From positions 62,001 through 126,000 of the forward strand of contig NZ_CABVLM010000002.1 of NCBI RefSeq assembly GCF_902498845.1: a DNA stretch of 64,000 nucleotides, read 5' to 3'. Numbering within the stretch: position 1 is the first letter of the stretch; every line of letters starts with the position of its first letter. This document shows, in pieces, positions 9,741-20,579 of this stretch. Under the pieces are notes generated by a model, which ran no database searches, was not told the DNA's origin, and was given only the letters and a program-made list of their open reading frames with translations. Source of the DNA: Pseudoalteromonas rhizosphaerae (lineage in GTDB: Bacteria; Pseudomonadota; Gammaproteobacteria; Enterobacterales; Alteromonadaceae). A program made the translations under genes and the position numbers.

Positions 9741-10817
9741 GTGGGCATGCCTTTTATATTTAAACGATTATTTTTACTAGTCAGAAATCATATTGATCAG
9801 GTTAGTTGGCAAGCTGTCGCTATTGCTACATTATTACATATGGTCTTGATCTGGTTGTTGTTAATCTTCGCAGGAGAAGTAGCACTGAGGCCAATTAGCA
9901 CTTTTGTTTATTACTATATCGTTACTACCTCAACGGTAGGATATGGTGATTTTAGTGCAACTACAGATCTGGGTAGATGGATTGTAGCGATACTGCAAAT
10001 TCCATTTGGTTTAGCTTTATTTGGTGTTCTGTTAGGTAAAACAGGGCAAACAGTTACTTATTTAATTAGGCGCGCTATGACGGGTGATAAAAGTTTTGCA
10101 CATTTTCACAATCACATTATTATTTTTGGCTGGCATCAAATTCGTACTAAAAAAATGATTGATTATATTCTCGCTGACCAAAAGCGTTTGGATCGACGAA
10201 TTTTGCTTGCGGTCACAGAGTCAATGGAGCATCCATTTTTAGCTAATGCCCATGTTGATTTTGTACGCTTAACTAGTTTTACAGATTTAAGCGAGCTGGA
10301 AAGGGTCGCAATTAAACTGGCAGATAAAATTATTATTGACGGGCAAGACGACGACGAAACTTTTACCACCGCCCTGCGCATTAGTAAATTAGTAAAAGAT
10401 GACTGCCATATTAGTGCGCACTTTAACGATGAGAGTAAAGTCGAAATGCTGCTAGAACATTGTTACAACGTGGAATGTTCAACGGCTAAGTCAGCCGAAA
10501 TTCTAGTACGCTCAATGCAAGACCCAGGCTCTAGTCGTGTACAAGAGGAATTATTATCTACTTTGCATGGTGATACCCAGTTTAGTTTAGTTATTCCTGA
10601 TGATTTAGCGGTAATGGAATTTGGTAAATTATTTCATCATTTTAAACACGACCATGATGCTATTTTACTTGGTGTTGCACACAATCTAAGTGCGCAAAAT
10701 ATGGATTTAAATCCACCACTGGATTATCCGGTTAACAGTGGTGATATTTTACATTATATCGCGGTTGATCGTGTTTTAAGCAGCGAAGTCGATTGGCAGG
10801 GGCTTGCTAAGCAATGA
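9741..10817 (+). CDS. Ion-channel (Kch-like) potassium channel with TrkA-N-like domain
   Basis: 358 residues from a GTG at 9741; an in-frame ATG at 9747 is an equal alternative. Two membrane helices (about 24-45 and 77-95) flank a pore loop with the K+ selectivity filter TVGYGD at 65-70. A cytoplasmic Rossmann-like RCK/TrkA-N region follows. Its nucleotide-binding turn reads FGWHQIRT rather than GxGxxG, so ligand binding may be altered or lost. It should conduct K+ across the inner membrane. The stop codon overlaps the start of the next small gene (ATGA), implying translational coupling. Confidence 0.85.
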   Translation: MGMPFIFKRLFLLVRNHIDQVSWQAVAIATLLHMVLIWLLLIFAGEVALRPISTFVYYYIVTTSTVGYGDFSATTDLGRWIVAILQIPFGLALFGVLLGKTGQTVTYLIRRAMTGDKSFAHFHNHIIIFGWHQIRTKKMIDYILADQKRLDRRILLAVTESMEHPFLANAHVDFVRLTSFTDLSELERVAIKLADKIIIDGQDDDETFTTALRISKLVKDDCHISAHFNDESKVEMLLEHCYNVECSTAKSAEILVRSMQDPGSSRVQEELLSTLHGDTQFSLVIPDDLAVMEFGKLFHHFKHDHDAILLGVAHNLSAQNMDLNPPLDYPVNSGDILHYIAVDRVLSSEVDWQGLAKQ

Positions 10818-11023
10818 ATGAAGTGGCGTTTTTAATTCTACTTTTGAGTGCTTATATTTTACCAGTGGTAATTGTGCTTAACAGTAAGCGCACGCAAGGT
10901 CATGAAAAAAATGGCTGGTTAATCGGCATTATCCTTTTCTCCTGGCTCGCACTGATAATGTACTTTGCGATAGTGCCCAAGCACGGGCACAAAAAGAAAA
11001 CTACCAAGAAAAAGAAAGGTTAA
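10814..11023 (+). CDS. Small two-helix membrane protein coupled to the K+ channel, unknown function
   Basis: 69 residues. It has two hydrophobic segments (about 4-24 and 34-55) separated by a short polar loop, then a very basic lysine-rich tail (KKKTTKKKKG) likely to stay in the cytoplasm. Its ATG overlaps the channel's TGA, so both are made from one message. A strong terminator follows, making a two-gene operon. I do not recognise the family; an accessory or regulatory subunit of the channel is inference from the coupling alone. Confidence 0.7.
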   Translation: MNEVAFLILLLSAYILPVVIVLNSKRTQGHEKNGWLIGIILFSWLALIMYFAIVPKHGHKKKTTKKKKG

Positions 11024-11055
11024 AATTGAGTTGTCAGTTTACATATAAATTTGCC

Positions 11056-11087
11056 AACCGTGCTTGATTAAACAAGCACGGTTTTTT
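11056..11087 (+). terminator. Rho-independent terminator of the K+ channel operon
   Basis: An 11-bp perfect stem (AACCGTGCTTG / CAAGCACGGTT) with a 6-base loop runs straight into six T residues. It lies 32 bp past the small membrane gene, and its tail reaches the stop of the convergent hydrolase gene. Confidence 0.9.
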
Positions 11088-12117
11088 ATTTTAACTGTTT
11101 TAGTTTGTGCTCCACTAAAGGATCATCAGGGGCAAGTTGCTGAGCAACTTCCAGCAGCTGAATGGCATCCTTAGGGTGTTCATCTTGGTGCTTTAGCGCG
11201 ACATCAATCAATGGTTGAATATCAATTTTTGCTTGATGCTCTTGCACATGCGCTGCTTTTTCATCAATTAGTATGTTGTGCGCTTTGCTTAATAATACTT
11301 GGCGGTGTGCCGATTTAGCATTCGCCTTGTTGAGCCTTCTATAATAGTCTTCTTTAAAGCGCAGGGTTTTGGTTTGTAGGCGAAATTGCGCAATATCGAC
11401 TTGTTGATGGCTAATAAAGTCGACGGCCACTTGTTTATAGAAGCCAAATTTATTTAGGTAGGTGGCATGGGTACTGTGACCCATACCAAACACGCGTAAG
11501 TGGGTTAGTTGCGAATAGCGCTTAGCATGGCCACGGTCAATACGATTGGTCGGGTCGTAAATTATATAGCCTTTAGCATTGCCTAAATCGAGATCGTGGT
11601 AATCTTGCTCCCAATCGAATTGTTGTGCTATATCGGTACTTGAGCGGTCATCCCAAGGAGCAAGTGCTTTATTTTTGGTGCTAACAGGGTGAAATAACAG
11701 TACCTTATCTAGCTTTAGTAAATTAGCAAATGCACCCACAGCAAAGCCACCTCGGCTTAAGCCGTAGCCTAATCTCTGGGTAAAGGGTGTTAGCAAGGGA
11801 GCTAGTTGCTCGAGGAAAAACAGTAAATTACGGTGTCTAAACCAATTACTTATTCCTAAGTGCTGAAAAGAAATAACATTCACATGTTGTTTTTGCGCTA
11901 GTTGAAATCCCCAAGGGCTAAAATCATCATTGAGATCATGCTCTTGGTAATTAGTACCTGCAGGAGAAAAGGTGAACAATAAAGGCTTATTTATATCAAT
12001 AAAGTGATACTTAACAAAAACATCGCCAAGTAAATCGCCTCCAGAGATAGGTAATCTGGTTTGCTGTTCATCTTGAGGTAGAGTTAACCACTCATCTAAC
12101 CAATACAGTAATTTCAT
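11086..12117 (-). CDS. Alpha/beta-hydrolase-fold protein with C-terminal helical (TPR-like) tail
   Basis: 343 residues, no signal peptide. An alpha/beta-hydrolase core is suggested by the nucleophile-elbow-like GYGLSRGGFAVG (about 138-149), an acidic YDPTNRID block and a late GMGHSTH. The last 70 residues are helical and charged, with a TPR-like NPKDAIQLLE-type repeat (HPKDAIQLLEVAQQLAPDDP). Resemblance to capsular-polysaccharide or Asp2-like hydrolases is only general. Substrate unknown. It is monocistronic and faces the K+ channel operon. Confidence 0.6.
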   Translation of the reverse strand: MKLLYWLDEWLTLPQDEQQTRLPISGGDLLGDVFVKYHFIDINKPLLFTFSPAGTNYQEHDLNDDFSPWGFQLAQKQHVNVISFQHLGISNWFRHRNLLFFLEQLAPLLTPFTQRLGYGLSRGGFAVGAFANLLKLDKVLLFHPVSTKNKALAPWDDRSSTDIAQQFDWEQDYHDLDLGNAKGYIIYDPTNRIDRGHAKRYSQLTHLRVFGMGHSTHATYLNKFGFYKQVAVDFISHQQVDIAQFRLQTKTLRFKEDYYRRLNKANAKSAHRQVLLSKAHNILIDEKAAHVQEHQAKIDIQPLIDVALKHQDEHPKDAIQLLEVAQQLAPDDPLVEHKLKQLK

Positions 12118-12203
12118 CTAACCCCCTAACTAAAACAAGCCGTCTATTTTAGCAAATTTGGAAAAAGAAGGAAACGTGATGTATTAGCAACAATCTATTG
12201 TTG

Positions 12204-12662
12204 TTACTCTGCCATTTTTATAATTGCTTGCCAATCCGCTTTAGTCACTGGCATTACCGATAATCGACCGCCTTTTTTTAGAGCGATTTCGGTGATGGCG
12301 TCGTTTTCTTTAATCGCTTTTAAGCTGACTAATTTATTTAAATGCTGCTGATAGGTCACATCAACCACAACCCATCTCGGTTTATCACTGGTTGATTTAG
12401 GATCGTAATAATCACTGCTTAAATCAAACTGGCAAGGATCTGGGTAGGCTTCAGCAGTCACTATTGCGATACCTGCAACGCCGACGTGTTTACAGCTAGA
12501 ATGGTAAATCATTACTAAATCGCCGAGCTTTACGCCATCGCGCATAAAATTACGGGCTTGGTAGTTGCGCACACCTTCCCATGCAGTGGTTTGTGCAGGG
12601 GCGCTTTTTAAATCGTCGATTGAAAATGCATCGGGTTCAGTTTTAAATAACCAATACGCCAT
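12204..12662 (-). CDS. EVE-domain protein
   Basis: 152 residues forming one EVE/PUA-like domain. The start MAYWLFKTEPDAFSIDDL, then WEGVRNYQARNFMRDGVKLGD and a YHSSCKHVGVAGIA block, are diagnostic of the family. EVE domains bind modified bases in DNA or RNA, and stand-alone versions like this are widespread but functionally vague in proteobacteria. It is divergent from tesB with a 76-bp gap. It need not belong to a restriction system; none is seen here. Confidence 0.9.
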   Translation of the reverse strand: MAYWLFKTEPDAFSIDDLKSAPAQTTAWEGVRNYQARNFMRDGVKLGDLVMIYHSSCKHVGVAGIAIVTAEAYPDPCQFDLSSDYYDPKSTSDKPRWVVVDVTYQQHLNKLVSLKAIKENDAITEIALKKGGRLSVMPVTKADWQAIIKMAE

Positions 12663-12738
12663 AACTAGGATCCTTGAAATATTTACATCATACTTGTCTA
12701 TAGTATCATTAAAATCTAAATGGGATTGAGGAGCAACT

Positions 12739-13596
12739 ATGAGCCAAGTTTTAGATGATTTATTGTCGTTATTAACGTTAGAAGAAATAGAGCAGGGCTT
12801 GTATCGAGGGCAAAGCCAAGATTTGGGTTTTCGTGCGGTATTTGGTGGTCAAGTCATGGGCCAAGCACTGTCTGCAGCTAAAGAAACCTTACCGGAAGGC
12901 CGTATTGTTCATTCACTGCATTCTTATTTTTTACGCCCTGGAGATGCTGCAAAGCCAATTGTGTACGATGTTGAAACGATCCGTGATGGTAAGAGCTTTA
13001 GTACTCGCCGAGTTAGTGCTATTCAATATGGAAAACCTATTTTTTATATGACGGCATCATTTCAAGGTGCTGAAGATGGCTTGTCGCATCAAGCTACTAT
13101 GCCGGATGTACCTGCTCCTGAGGAGCTGCGCTCATCACTGGAGTTTTATCAAGAGCACGCATCTCATATACCTGAGGTGATCCGCAATAAGTTTATTCGC
13201 GAAATGCCGATTGAAATGCGTCCGGTCACCTTTCATAACCCATTTAAGCCAGAGGTAATGGAGCCGGTTAAACATATTTGGTTCAAAGCCAATGGCGAGA
13301 TGCCAGATGATCAACGTATTCATAACTATTTATTGGCGTATGCGTCTGACTTTGAGTTTTTACCAACGGCTCTACAGCCCCATGGTGTCTCGTTTATGCA
13401 GCCAAACATGCAAGTAGCAACAATTGACCATGCGATGTGGTTTCATCGTCCGTTTCGAATGGATGATTGGATCTTATATACCATTGATAGCCCAAGTGCG
13501 AGCTCAGGGCGGGGGTTGGTGCGTGGTCAGTTCTTTGACCGTCAAGGCAATTTAGTTGCCTCAACGATCCAAGAAGGTGTAATGCGTCAGCGTTAA
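12739..13596 (+). CDS. tesB: Acyl-CoA thioesterase II
   Basis: 285 residues, the normal TesB length (E. coli 286). Two hotdog repeats: the first with [24 protein letters not shown] and [12 protein letters not shown], the second with [11 protein letters not shown] and [18 protein letters not shown], ending [19 protein letters not shown]. It hydrolyses medium- and long-chain acyl-CoA to free acid and CoA in the cytoplasm. A GAGG-type ribosome-binding site sits just before the ATG at 12739. It is convergent with plsB, with only 14 bp between stops. Confidence 0.95.
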   Translation: MSQVLDDLLSLLTLEEIEQGLYRGQSQDLGFRAVFGGQVMGQALSAAKETLPEGRIVHSLHSYFLRPGDAAKPIVYDVETIRDGKSFSTRRVSAIQYGKPIFYMTASFQGAEDGLSHQATMPDVPAPEELRSSLEFYQEHASHIPEVIRNKFIREMPIEMRPVTFHNPFKPEVMEPVKHIWFKANGEMPDDQRIHNYLLAYASDFEFLPTALQPHGVSFMQPNMQVATIDHAMWFHRPFRMDDWILYTIDSPSASSGRGLVRGQFFDRQGNLVASTIQEGVMRQR

Positions 13597-13610
13597 TATG
13601 CCGCTTGCAG

Positions 13611-16055
13611 TTATTTTTGCTTACATTGTCCTTGCACAATATCACTAATTGACTGCCAGACTCGCGCTGGCAGCAAGGCTTTAAGATGAATATACACTTC
13701 ACAAAGTTCAGTACTGCCCTGTAAGCCATTCTCGGTTTCGCTAATTAAATTTTGTTCGCGCAAGTTGCTAATAAAGCCTACCAATACTTTTTTGTCAAAA
13801 AACTCAGGAGTCTTAATACCATGCAAGGTACCTAAGCGCTGCGCTAATACTTGGCTTTCGCGTTCAAGTTCTGCGCGTTCAATTTCTTTACTGGTTTGAA
13901 TAAAGCCAATCACAATGGCGTAGCGTTGCAGGGTTAAGCTAAGCGCACGACCTAGAATTTCCAGCTTGGCTAAGCAATCATTACTGTTGGTGATTTTTAT
14001 GTTATCACCATCAATTTCTATTAAATCTTGATCTACAAAGCTGGCCAGTATGCGGGTGATATAATTTTCATCAAGTTCGTGTAAAAACCATTCTTTAGCA
14101 AACATCGGGTAAAAACAGTTAACCAATTTTTGGCACTGCGATACTGTCGTTTTATGGCTTTTAAATATATGCAGTGCCAGTAAGCTTGGTACGGCAAACA
14201 CATGAAGAATATTATTACGGTAGTAGTTAAAGAGGATTTTCTCTTTATCGTTAATCGCGATAATCTCGCCAAACTCATCGCTTATAACGTCAAATTTATT
14301 CAACTTTAAAGCATGTTCGAGTAACTGTGATGAAGTTTCATCTGGGGTGGTGATTTTTTCACTGTAACTAGCGCTACGTTGTAAATGTAAGTAAAAGTCT
14401 AGTTGTGCTAACAATTTAGGTTTGCTCAATGCTTGCTTATCATTTACCAGTAAGATCATTGCCAGTAAATTAACTGCGTTAAGCGCGGCGGCACTATTAA
14501 TATTAACCATCACTTTATCCGCTAAAGTCGCCACTTGCGGACCAAGCCATTGTGGTTTTTGTACATCAGTTGGGTGAATAGATTCACGCCAATCAGGTTG
14601 ATGCTCATTTAAATATTGATTAACCGAAATCGGATCGCCAAAATTCAAATAGCCGCGGCCATAGTTTTTGAGATTTTTAATGGCTTTGAAAATACCGAAA
14701 ATCGACTCGCCTTTTTTATCATCACCTGCGAGTTCTTTCAGATAAGTATTTATTTCCATGACGTGTTCATAACCAATGTACACCGGCACAATCGAAATAG
14801 GGCGATCAATACCACGTAACATAGCTTGTAGTGTCATCGCCAACATACCTGTTTTTGGTGGTAGTAAACGCCCGGTACGGCTACGTCCGCCCTCAGTATA
14901 AAACTTAACTGAGTAACCTTTGATAAACAACTGACTTAAATACTCTTTAAATACAGCAGAGTAAAGCTTGTTGCCAGCAAATGAGCGGCGAATAAAAAAT
15001 GCGCCACTGCGGCGGAATATGCCGCCTGCTGGGAAGAAGTTTAAGTTAATACCAGCAGCAATATGTGGTGGTACTAAACCAAGATGATAAATCGAGTAGG
15101 TAAGTAATAAGTAATCCATGTGGCTGCGATGACACGGCATATAAATAATTTCATGACCTTTATTGGTTAGATCATGGATTTGTTCGGTGTATTTTATATC
15201 AATGCCGTTGTAGAGCTTATTCCATAGCCAGGTTAATACACGATCTGCAACACGTATGGTGGCATCACTGTAGTTAGCAGCAATCTCATCTAATAGCTTT
15301 AACGCATTTTGCCGTGCTTGCTCATGGCTGATTTTTTTGCTTTTTGCTTCATCGTTAATTGCTTTTTTTATAGTCGGTGATGCTAACAATGAATTAAATA
15401 GTTGCTCGCGTGAGGGCATTTTAGGGCCCGTTGCCGCCAATTTTTGACGACGAAAATGCACCCTAGCGACGCGAAGTAATTTATGAGGTAATTCATCAAC
15501 ATCGGCTTTTTCATTTACTAATAACGATAAATCCAACGGTTGACTAAAGCGTATAAAGTTATCGCGCCCCGAAAACAGTAATACAAAAAACTTACGAAAC
15601 CAGCTAGGTGTAAGTGAGTGCGAAACTAGCGTACCTAAACCTGGTTTTTCTTTACCAGGATTACGACCCCATAAAATAGTGACCGGAATGACTTGCACGT
15701 TTTTTTCGCCACTGGTAAATAGTTGAGCAATTATTTGTTTACCCTGGTTTAGCGCGTCAGTTGGCTTCGCTTGGCTGCCAAACAGTGGTGGTGGATTTTG
15801 TAGGCCAATAAAACGGTCTAACTCTGCATTACCCAACAGCTGTTGTTCAGTTGGTCTGGGCAGGTTGTACTTCTTACAAACTCGGTCAAGAGCCGCTAAA
15901 TCTGAGCGAGCATTAAGTTTAACTATATAAAAAGTAGGGTAGGCGGGATTAAGACCGTATTGTTCAATTGGGTTCTCGGGCAGTACTTTGCTTTTCACAA
16001 ATAGGCGATTCATCACCATAGACACAAAATTCAAGCAATAATTAAAAATACGCAT
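13611..16055 (-). CDS. plsB: Glycerol-3-phosphate 1-O-acyltransferase PlsB
   Basis: 814 residues from the ATG at 16055. The open frame extends 35 codons further upstream to 16160, but 16055 has a good GGTGAG ribosome-binding site and gives nearly the E. coli length (807). The acyltransferase core contains HRSHMDYLL (HX4D), the glycerol-phosphate-binding YTEGGRSRTGRLLPPK and IVPVYIGYE. PlsB makes lysophosphatidic acid at the inner membrane, the first step of phospholipid synthesis. Being next to the S10 operon is not the usual enterobacterial arrangement. Confidence 0.95.
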   Translation of the reverse strand: MRIFNYCLNFVSMVMNRLFVKSKVLPENPIEQYGLNPAYPTFYIVKLNARSDLAALDRVCKKYNLPRPTEQQLLGNAELDRFIGLQNPPPLFGSQAKPTDALNQGKQIIAQLFTSGEKNVQVIPVTILWGRNPGKEKPGLGTLVSHSLTPSWFRKFFVLLFSGRDNFIRFSQPLDLSLLVNEKADVDELPHKLLRVARVHFRRQKLAATGPKMPSREQLFNSLLASPTIKKAINDEAKSKKISHEQARQNALKLLDEIAANYSDATIRVADRVLTWLWNKLYNGIDIKYTEQIHDLTNKGHEIIYMPCHRSHMDYLLLTYSIYHLGLVPPHIAAGINLNFFPAGGIFRRSGAFFIRRSFAGNKLYSAVFKEYLSQLFIKGYSVKFYTEGGRSRTGRLLPPKTGMLAMTLQAMLRGIDRPISIVPVYIGYEHVMEINTYLKELAGDDKKGESIFGIFKAIKNLKNYGRGYLNFGDPISVNQYLNEHQPDWRESIHPTDVQKPQWLGPQVATLADKVMVNINSAAALNAVNLLAMILLVNDKQALSKPKLLAQLDFYLHLQRSASYSEKITTPDETSSQLLEHALKLNKFDVISDEFGEIIAINDKEKILFNYYRNNILHVFAVPSLLALHIFKSHKTTVSQCQKLVNCFYPMFAKEWFLHELDENYITRILASFVDQDLIEIDGDNIKITNSNDCLAKLEILGRALSLTLQRYAIVIGFIQTSKEIERAELERESQVLAQRLGTLHGIKTPEFFDKKVLVGFISNLREQNLISETENGLQGSTELCEVYIHLKALLPARVWQSISDIVQGQCKQK

Positions 16056-16257
16056 CAACTCACCAAGGTTAAGGATTAAGAGATAAAAGCAAAATAAGGA
16101 TGAATAATAACAATTAAAAACTGGACTGACCATTATCATTAGTGCCAAGTACGATTGCATGGCTTCCTAACTATAGTAAATTCCCAGTAATGACGACATA
16201 GTGACAACCCTTTTTTACAGTATAAATAATCCTCATTCTGGTAGTTTGAAATAGTTG

Positions 16258-16285
16258 TTGCATTTATCACCAATATCACTATAAT
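16258..16285 (+). promoter_or_regulatory. Sigma-70 promoter of the S10 operon
   Basis: A consensus TATAAT (16280-16285) lies 16 bp after TTGCAT (16258-16263). The expected transcription start near 16292 gives a leader of about 180 nt, close to the E. coli S10 leader length. The preceding stretch from 16056 to 16257 shows nothing else I can name. Confidence 0.7.
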
Positions 16286-16291
16286 ACGCAG

Positions 16292-16786
<495 letters not shown>

Positions 16787-16813
16787 TCGAAAGATTAGAG
16801 AGGTTTTAGGAAA

Positions 16814-17449
16814 ATGGCATTAGGTCTAGTCGGTCGTAAAGTGGGTATGACACGTATCTTCACTGAAGATGGTGTATCTATCCCTGTGACAGTTATTGAA
16901 GCGACACCTAACCGCATTGCTCAGATCAAATCTGACGCAACAGACGGTTATAACGCGCTTCAAGTAACCGCAGGCACTAAAAAAGCAAGCCGTGTAAACA
17001 AAGCAACAGCGGGTCACTTCGCTAAAGCTGGTGTTGAAGCGGGTCGCGGTCTGTGGGAATTCCGCCTAAATGGTGGTGAAGGCGATTTTGAAGTAGGCGC
17101 TGAGCTTACTGTTGAATTATTCAACGAAATCAACAAAGTTGACGTAACCGGTACTTCTAAAGGTAAAGGTTTCCAAGGTGGTGTTAAGCGCTGGAATTTC
17201 AGCATGCAAGACGCTACACATGGTAACTCTCTATCTCACCGTGCTCCTGGTTCAATCGGTCAAAACCAATCACCTGGTAAGGTGTTTAAAGGTAAGAAAA
17301 TGGCCGGTCATATGGGTGCTGAGCGTGTAACGACTCAAAACTTAGAACTAGTACGCGTTGACGCTGAGCGTAACTTGCTTTTAGTTAAAGGTGCAGTACC
17401 TGGCGCTATCGGCGGTGACGTTATCGTTAAACCTGCTGTTAAAGCATAA
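16814..17449 (+). CDS. rplC: 50S ribosomal protein L3
   Basis: 211 residues. Contains the conserved loop that reaches the peptidyl-transferase centre and the glutamine in [12 protein letters not shown] that PrmB methylates in E. coli. Early 50S assembly protein binding 23S rRNA. Second gene of the operon, 27 bp after rpsJ, with an AGGTTTTAGGAAA ribosome-binding region. Confidence 0.98.
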   Translation: MALGLVGRKVGMTRIFTEDGVSIPVTVIEATPNRIAQIKSDATDGYNALQVTAGTKKASRVNKATAGHFAKAGVEAGRGLWEFRLNGGEGDFEVGAELTVELFNEINKVDVTGTSKGKGFQGGVKRWNFSMQDATHGNSLSHRAPGSIGQNQSPGKVFKGKKMAGHMGAERVTTQNLELVRVDAERNLLLVKGAVPGAIGGDVIVKPAVKA

Positions 17450-17466
17450 GTCCTGGAGATTTAGTG

Positions 17467-18072
17467 ATGGAATTAGCAATTAAAGACGCTTCTGGCGGTC
17501 TTGAAGTTTCTGAAGCTACTTTTGGACGTGAGTTTAACGAAGCATTAGTACATCAAGTAGTTGTTGCATACGCAGCAGGTGCTCGTCAAGGTACTCGTGC
17601 TCAGAAGACACGTTCTGAAGTAAGCGGTGGTGGTAAAAAACCATGGGCTCAAAAAGGTACTGGCCGTGCACGTGCTGGTACAATCCGTAGTCCAATTTGG
17701 CGTTCAGGTGGCGTTAGCTTCGCAGCTAAACCACAAGACCACAGCCAAAAAGTAAACCGTAAAATGTACCGCGGTGCGATCAAAAGCATTTTATCTGAAT
17801 TAGTTCGTCAAGAGCGTTTAATCGTTGTTGAAAGTTTTGCTCTAGCAGCACCAAAAACTAAAGAACTAGTTGCTAAGCTTAAAGAACTTGAGCTTAAAGA
17901 TGTTCTAATCGTAACTGAAGAAGTAGATGAGAATCTATTTTTATCGGCACGTAACCTGTACAAGGTTGACACGCGTGATGTAGCTGGTATCGACCCTGTA
18001 AGCTTAATCGCTTTCGATAAGGTACTTATTACAGCAGCTGCTGTTAAGCAACTTGAGGAGACGCTAGCATGA
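17467..18072 (+). CDS. rplD: 50S ribosomal protein L4
   Basis: 201 residues from the ATG at 17467, the E. coli length; a GTG one codon earlier (17464) is less likely. The extended internal loop [18 protein letters not shown] (about 55-72) lines the nascent-peptide tunnel. L4 is also the expected autogenous repressor of this operon through the leader at 16292-16474. Its end overlaps rplW by four bases (ATGA). Confidence 0.97.
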   Translation: MELAIKDASGGLEVSEATFGREFNEALVHQVVVAYAAGARQGTRAQKTRSEVSGGGKKPWAQKGTGRARAGTIRSPIWRSGGVSFAAKPQDHSQKVNRKMYRGAIKSILSELVRQERLIVVESFALAAPKTKELVAKLKELELKDVLIVTEEVDENLFLSARNLYKVDTRDVAGIDPVSLIAFDKVLITAAAVKQLEETLA

Positions 18073-18371
18073 TTCGTGAAGAACGTCTTTTAAAAGTGAT
18101 CCTTGCTCCACATATCTCTGAAAAAAGCACTATTGCTGCTGAAGAAAACAACACTATCGTTTTCAAAGTAGTAAATGACGCAACTAAAGCTGAAGTTAAA
18201 GCAGCTGTAGAGAAGCTTTTTGAAGTGGAAGTAACTGGTGTTCGCACACTTAATGTTAAGGGTAAAACAAAACGTACTGGCGCACGTTTCGGTCGTCGTA
18301 GCGACTGGAAAAAAGCTTACGTTACTCTTAAAGAAGGCAGCGAACTAGACTTTGTCGGCGGCGCCGAGTAA
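18069..18371 (+). CDS. rplW: 50S ribosomal protein L23
   Basis: 100 residues, same length as E. coli L23, with the typical [14 protein letters not shown] beginning. It sits at the tunnel exit and forms the docking site for trigger factor and SRP. Translationally coupled to rplD by the ATGA overlap. Confidence 0.97.
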   Translation: MIREERLLKVILAPHISEKSTIAAEENNTIVFKVVNDATKAEVKAAVEKLFEVEVTGVRTLNVKGKTKRTGARFGRRSDWKKAYVTLKEGSELDFVGGAE

Positions 18372-18388
18372 TAAGGGGAGTTAGAATT

Positions 18389-19213
18389 ATGGCACTTCAA
18401 AAGTGTAAGCCAACTTCTGCGGGTCGTCGTCACCTAGTTAAAGTGGTAAACCCAGATCTACATAAGGGCAAGCCATACGCACCACTATTAGAGAAAAACT
18501 CTAAATCAGGTGGTCGTAATAACAATGGTCGTATTACGGTTCGTCATATCGGTGGTGGTCATAAGCAGCATTACCGTTTAATCGATTTTAAACGTACTAA
18601 AGATGGCATTCCAGCCACTGTTGAGCGTTTAGAATATGATCCAAATCGTAGCGCAAACATCGCACTTGTATTATATGCAGACGGTGAGCGTCGTTACATT
18701 ATCGCACCAAAAGGCTTAAAAGCTGGTGATGCAATCCAGTCTGGTGTTGATGCACCAATCAAGCCTGGTAATGCATTACCTATGCGCAATATGCCTGTAG
18801 GTTCGACTGTTCACAACGTAGAATTAAAACCAGGTAAAGGTGCTCAAATCGCACGTTCTGCTGGTGCATACGTTCAAATCCTTGCTCGTGATGGTCAGTA
18901 TGTAACATTACGTCTTCGTTCAGGCGAAGTTCGTAAAGTTGAATCAGATTGTCGTGCGACGCTAGGTGAAGTAGGCAATGCTGAGCATATGCTTCGTTCA
19001 CTTGGTAAAGCAGGTGCAAATCGCTGGCGTGGTATTCGTCCGACAGTTCGTGGTGTTGCCATGAACCCGGTTGATCACCCACACGGTGGTGGTGAAGGTC
19101 GTACATCTGGTGGTCGTCATCCTGTGTCTCCATGGGGTAAGCCGACTAAAGGTGCTAAGACGCGTAAGAACAAGCGTACGGATAAATTTATAGTACGTCG
19201 TCGTACTAAGTAA
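18389..19213 (+). CDS. rplB: 50S ribosomal protein L2
   Basis: 274 residues. Includes [19 protein letters not shown] near the N-terminus and the [14 protein letters not shown] loop, whose histidine is near the peptidyl-transferase centre (His229 in E. coli), then the basic [16 protein letters not shown] tail. Core 50S assembly protein. A GGGGAG ribosome-binding site precedes the ATG. Confidence 0.98.
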   Translation: MALQKCKPTSAGRRHLVKVVNPDLHKGKPYAPLLEKNSKSGGRNNNGRITVRHIGGGHKQHYRLIDFKRTKDGIPATVERLEYDPNRSANIALVLYADGERRYIIAPKGLKAGDAIQSGVDAPIKPGNALPMRNMPVGSTVHNVELKPGKGAQIARSAGAYVQILARDGQYVTLRLRSGEVRKVESDCRATLGEVGNAEHMLRSLGKAGANRWRGIRPTVRGVAMNPVDHPHGGGEGRTSGGRHPVSPWGKPTKGAKTRKNKRTDKFIVRRRTK

Positions 19214-19219
19214 TATTGA

Positions 19220-19507
<288 letters not shown>

Positions 19508-19521
19508 GAGGGGAATGATAA

Positions 19522-19854
19522 ATGCAAGCATTAGCTAAACATAAATTCGCCTCTGGTTCGGCGCAAAAAGCACGTCTAGTTGCAGATCAGATCCGCGGGT
19601 TACCTGTCGATCGCGCACTAGAAATCCTGGCGTACAGCCCTAAGAAAGCGGCTGTATTAGTTAAGAAAGTACTTGAGTCTGCTATTGCTAACGCAGAGCA
19701 TAACGAAGGTGCTGACATTGATGAGCTACGTGTAACAACGATCTTTGTGGACGATGGTCCAACAATGAAACGTATTATGCCACGTGCTAAAGGACGCGCA
19801 GACCGCATCCTTAAGCGTACAAGCCACATCACTGTTGTGGTTTCAGATAGCTAG
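19522..19854 (+). CDS. rplV: 50S ribosomal protein L22
   Basis: 110 residues, the E. coli length. The C-terminal hairpin ([20 protein letters not shown]) extends into the exit tunnel, where macrolide-resistance changes arise in other bacteria; no obvious departure from the family is visible. It follows rpsS after 14 bp with a GAGGGGAATGAT ribosome-binding region. Confidence 0.98.
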   Translation: MQALAKHKFASGSAQKARLVADQIRGLPVDRALEILAYSPKKAAVLVKKVLESAIANAEHNEGADIDELRVTTIFVDDGPTMKRIMPRAKGRADRILKRTSHITVVVSDS

Positions 19855-19865
19855 GAGTATAAGTA

Positions 19866-20567
19866 ATGGGACAAAAAGTTCATCCTACTGGTATTCGCCT
19901 AGGTATATCTAAACCTTGGGTTTCTACCTGGTACGCGAGTTCAAAAGATTTCTCTGCACAGCTTTTTGGCGATCACAAAGTACGTACATTCCTTACTAAG
20001 GAATTGAAAGCGGCTTCTGTGTCTAAAATCGTTATTGAGCGTCCAGCAAAATCAATCCGCGTAACAATTCACACGGCTCGTCCGGGTGTTGTTATCGGTA
20101 AAAAAGGCGAAGACGTAGAAAAATTACGTCAAGCGGTAACTAAGATTGCTGGTGTACCTGCTCAGATCAATATTTCTGAAGTACGTAAACCAGAACTAGA
20201 TGCACAACTAGTAGCAGACGGCATTGCCTCTCAACTAGAGCGTCGTGTTATGTTCCGTCGCGCTATGAAGCGTTCGGTACAAAATGCAATGCGCATCGGT
20301 TCTAAAGGGATCAAAGTTGAAGTTAGCGGTCGTCTTGGCGGCGCAGAAATCGCACGTTCAGAATGGTATCGTGAAGGTCGTGTACCTCTACATACTCTTC
20401 GTGCTGATATCGACTACGCAACTTCTGAAGCCTTAACCACTTATGGTATCATTGGTGTTAAAGTTTGGATCTTCAAAGGCGAAGTTATTGGTGGTTTACC
20501 ACTAGTACAAGAGCAAGAGAAGCCAGCTAAACGCGCACCAAAGAAAGCCAAAAAAAGTGCTAAGTAG
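19866..20567 (+). CDS. rpsC: 30S ribosomal protein S3
   Basis: 233 residues, as in E. coli. The N-terminal KH domain contains the GxxG loop in [15 protein letters not shown], followed by the S3 C-terminal domain and a lysine-rich tail ([12 protein letters not shown]). Part of the mRNA entry site and its helicase activity. It is 11 bp after rplV. Confidence 0.98.
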   Translation: MGQKVHPTGIRLGISKPWVSTWYASSKDFSAQLFGDHKVRTFLTKELKAASVSKIVIERPAKSIRVTIHTARPGVVIGKKGEDVEKLRQAVTKIAGVPAQINISEVRKPELDAQLVADGIASQLERRVMFRRAMKRSVQNAMRIGSKGIKVEVSGRLGGAEIARSEWYREGRVPLHTLRADIDYATSEALTTYGIIGVKVWIFKGEVIGGLPLVQEQEKPAKRAPKKAKKSAK

Positions 20568-20579
20568 AGGTAGCGAGTA

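Noticed and set aside
16056..16160. 35-codon N-terminal extension of PlsB
   Set aside because: The ATG at 16055 has a good ribosome-binding site and gives the normal PlsB length.
18780..19133. Antisense ORF inside rplB
   Set aside because: It is a shadow of the highly biased ribosomal-protein codons, with histidine-rich nonsense composition.
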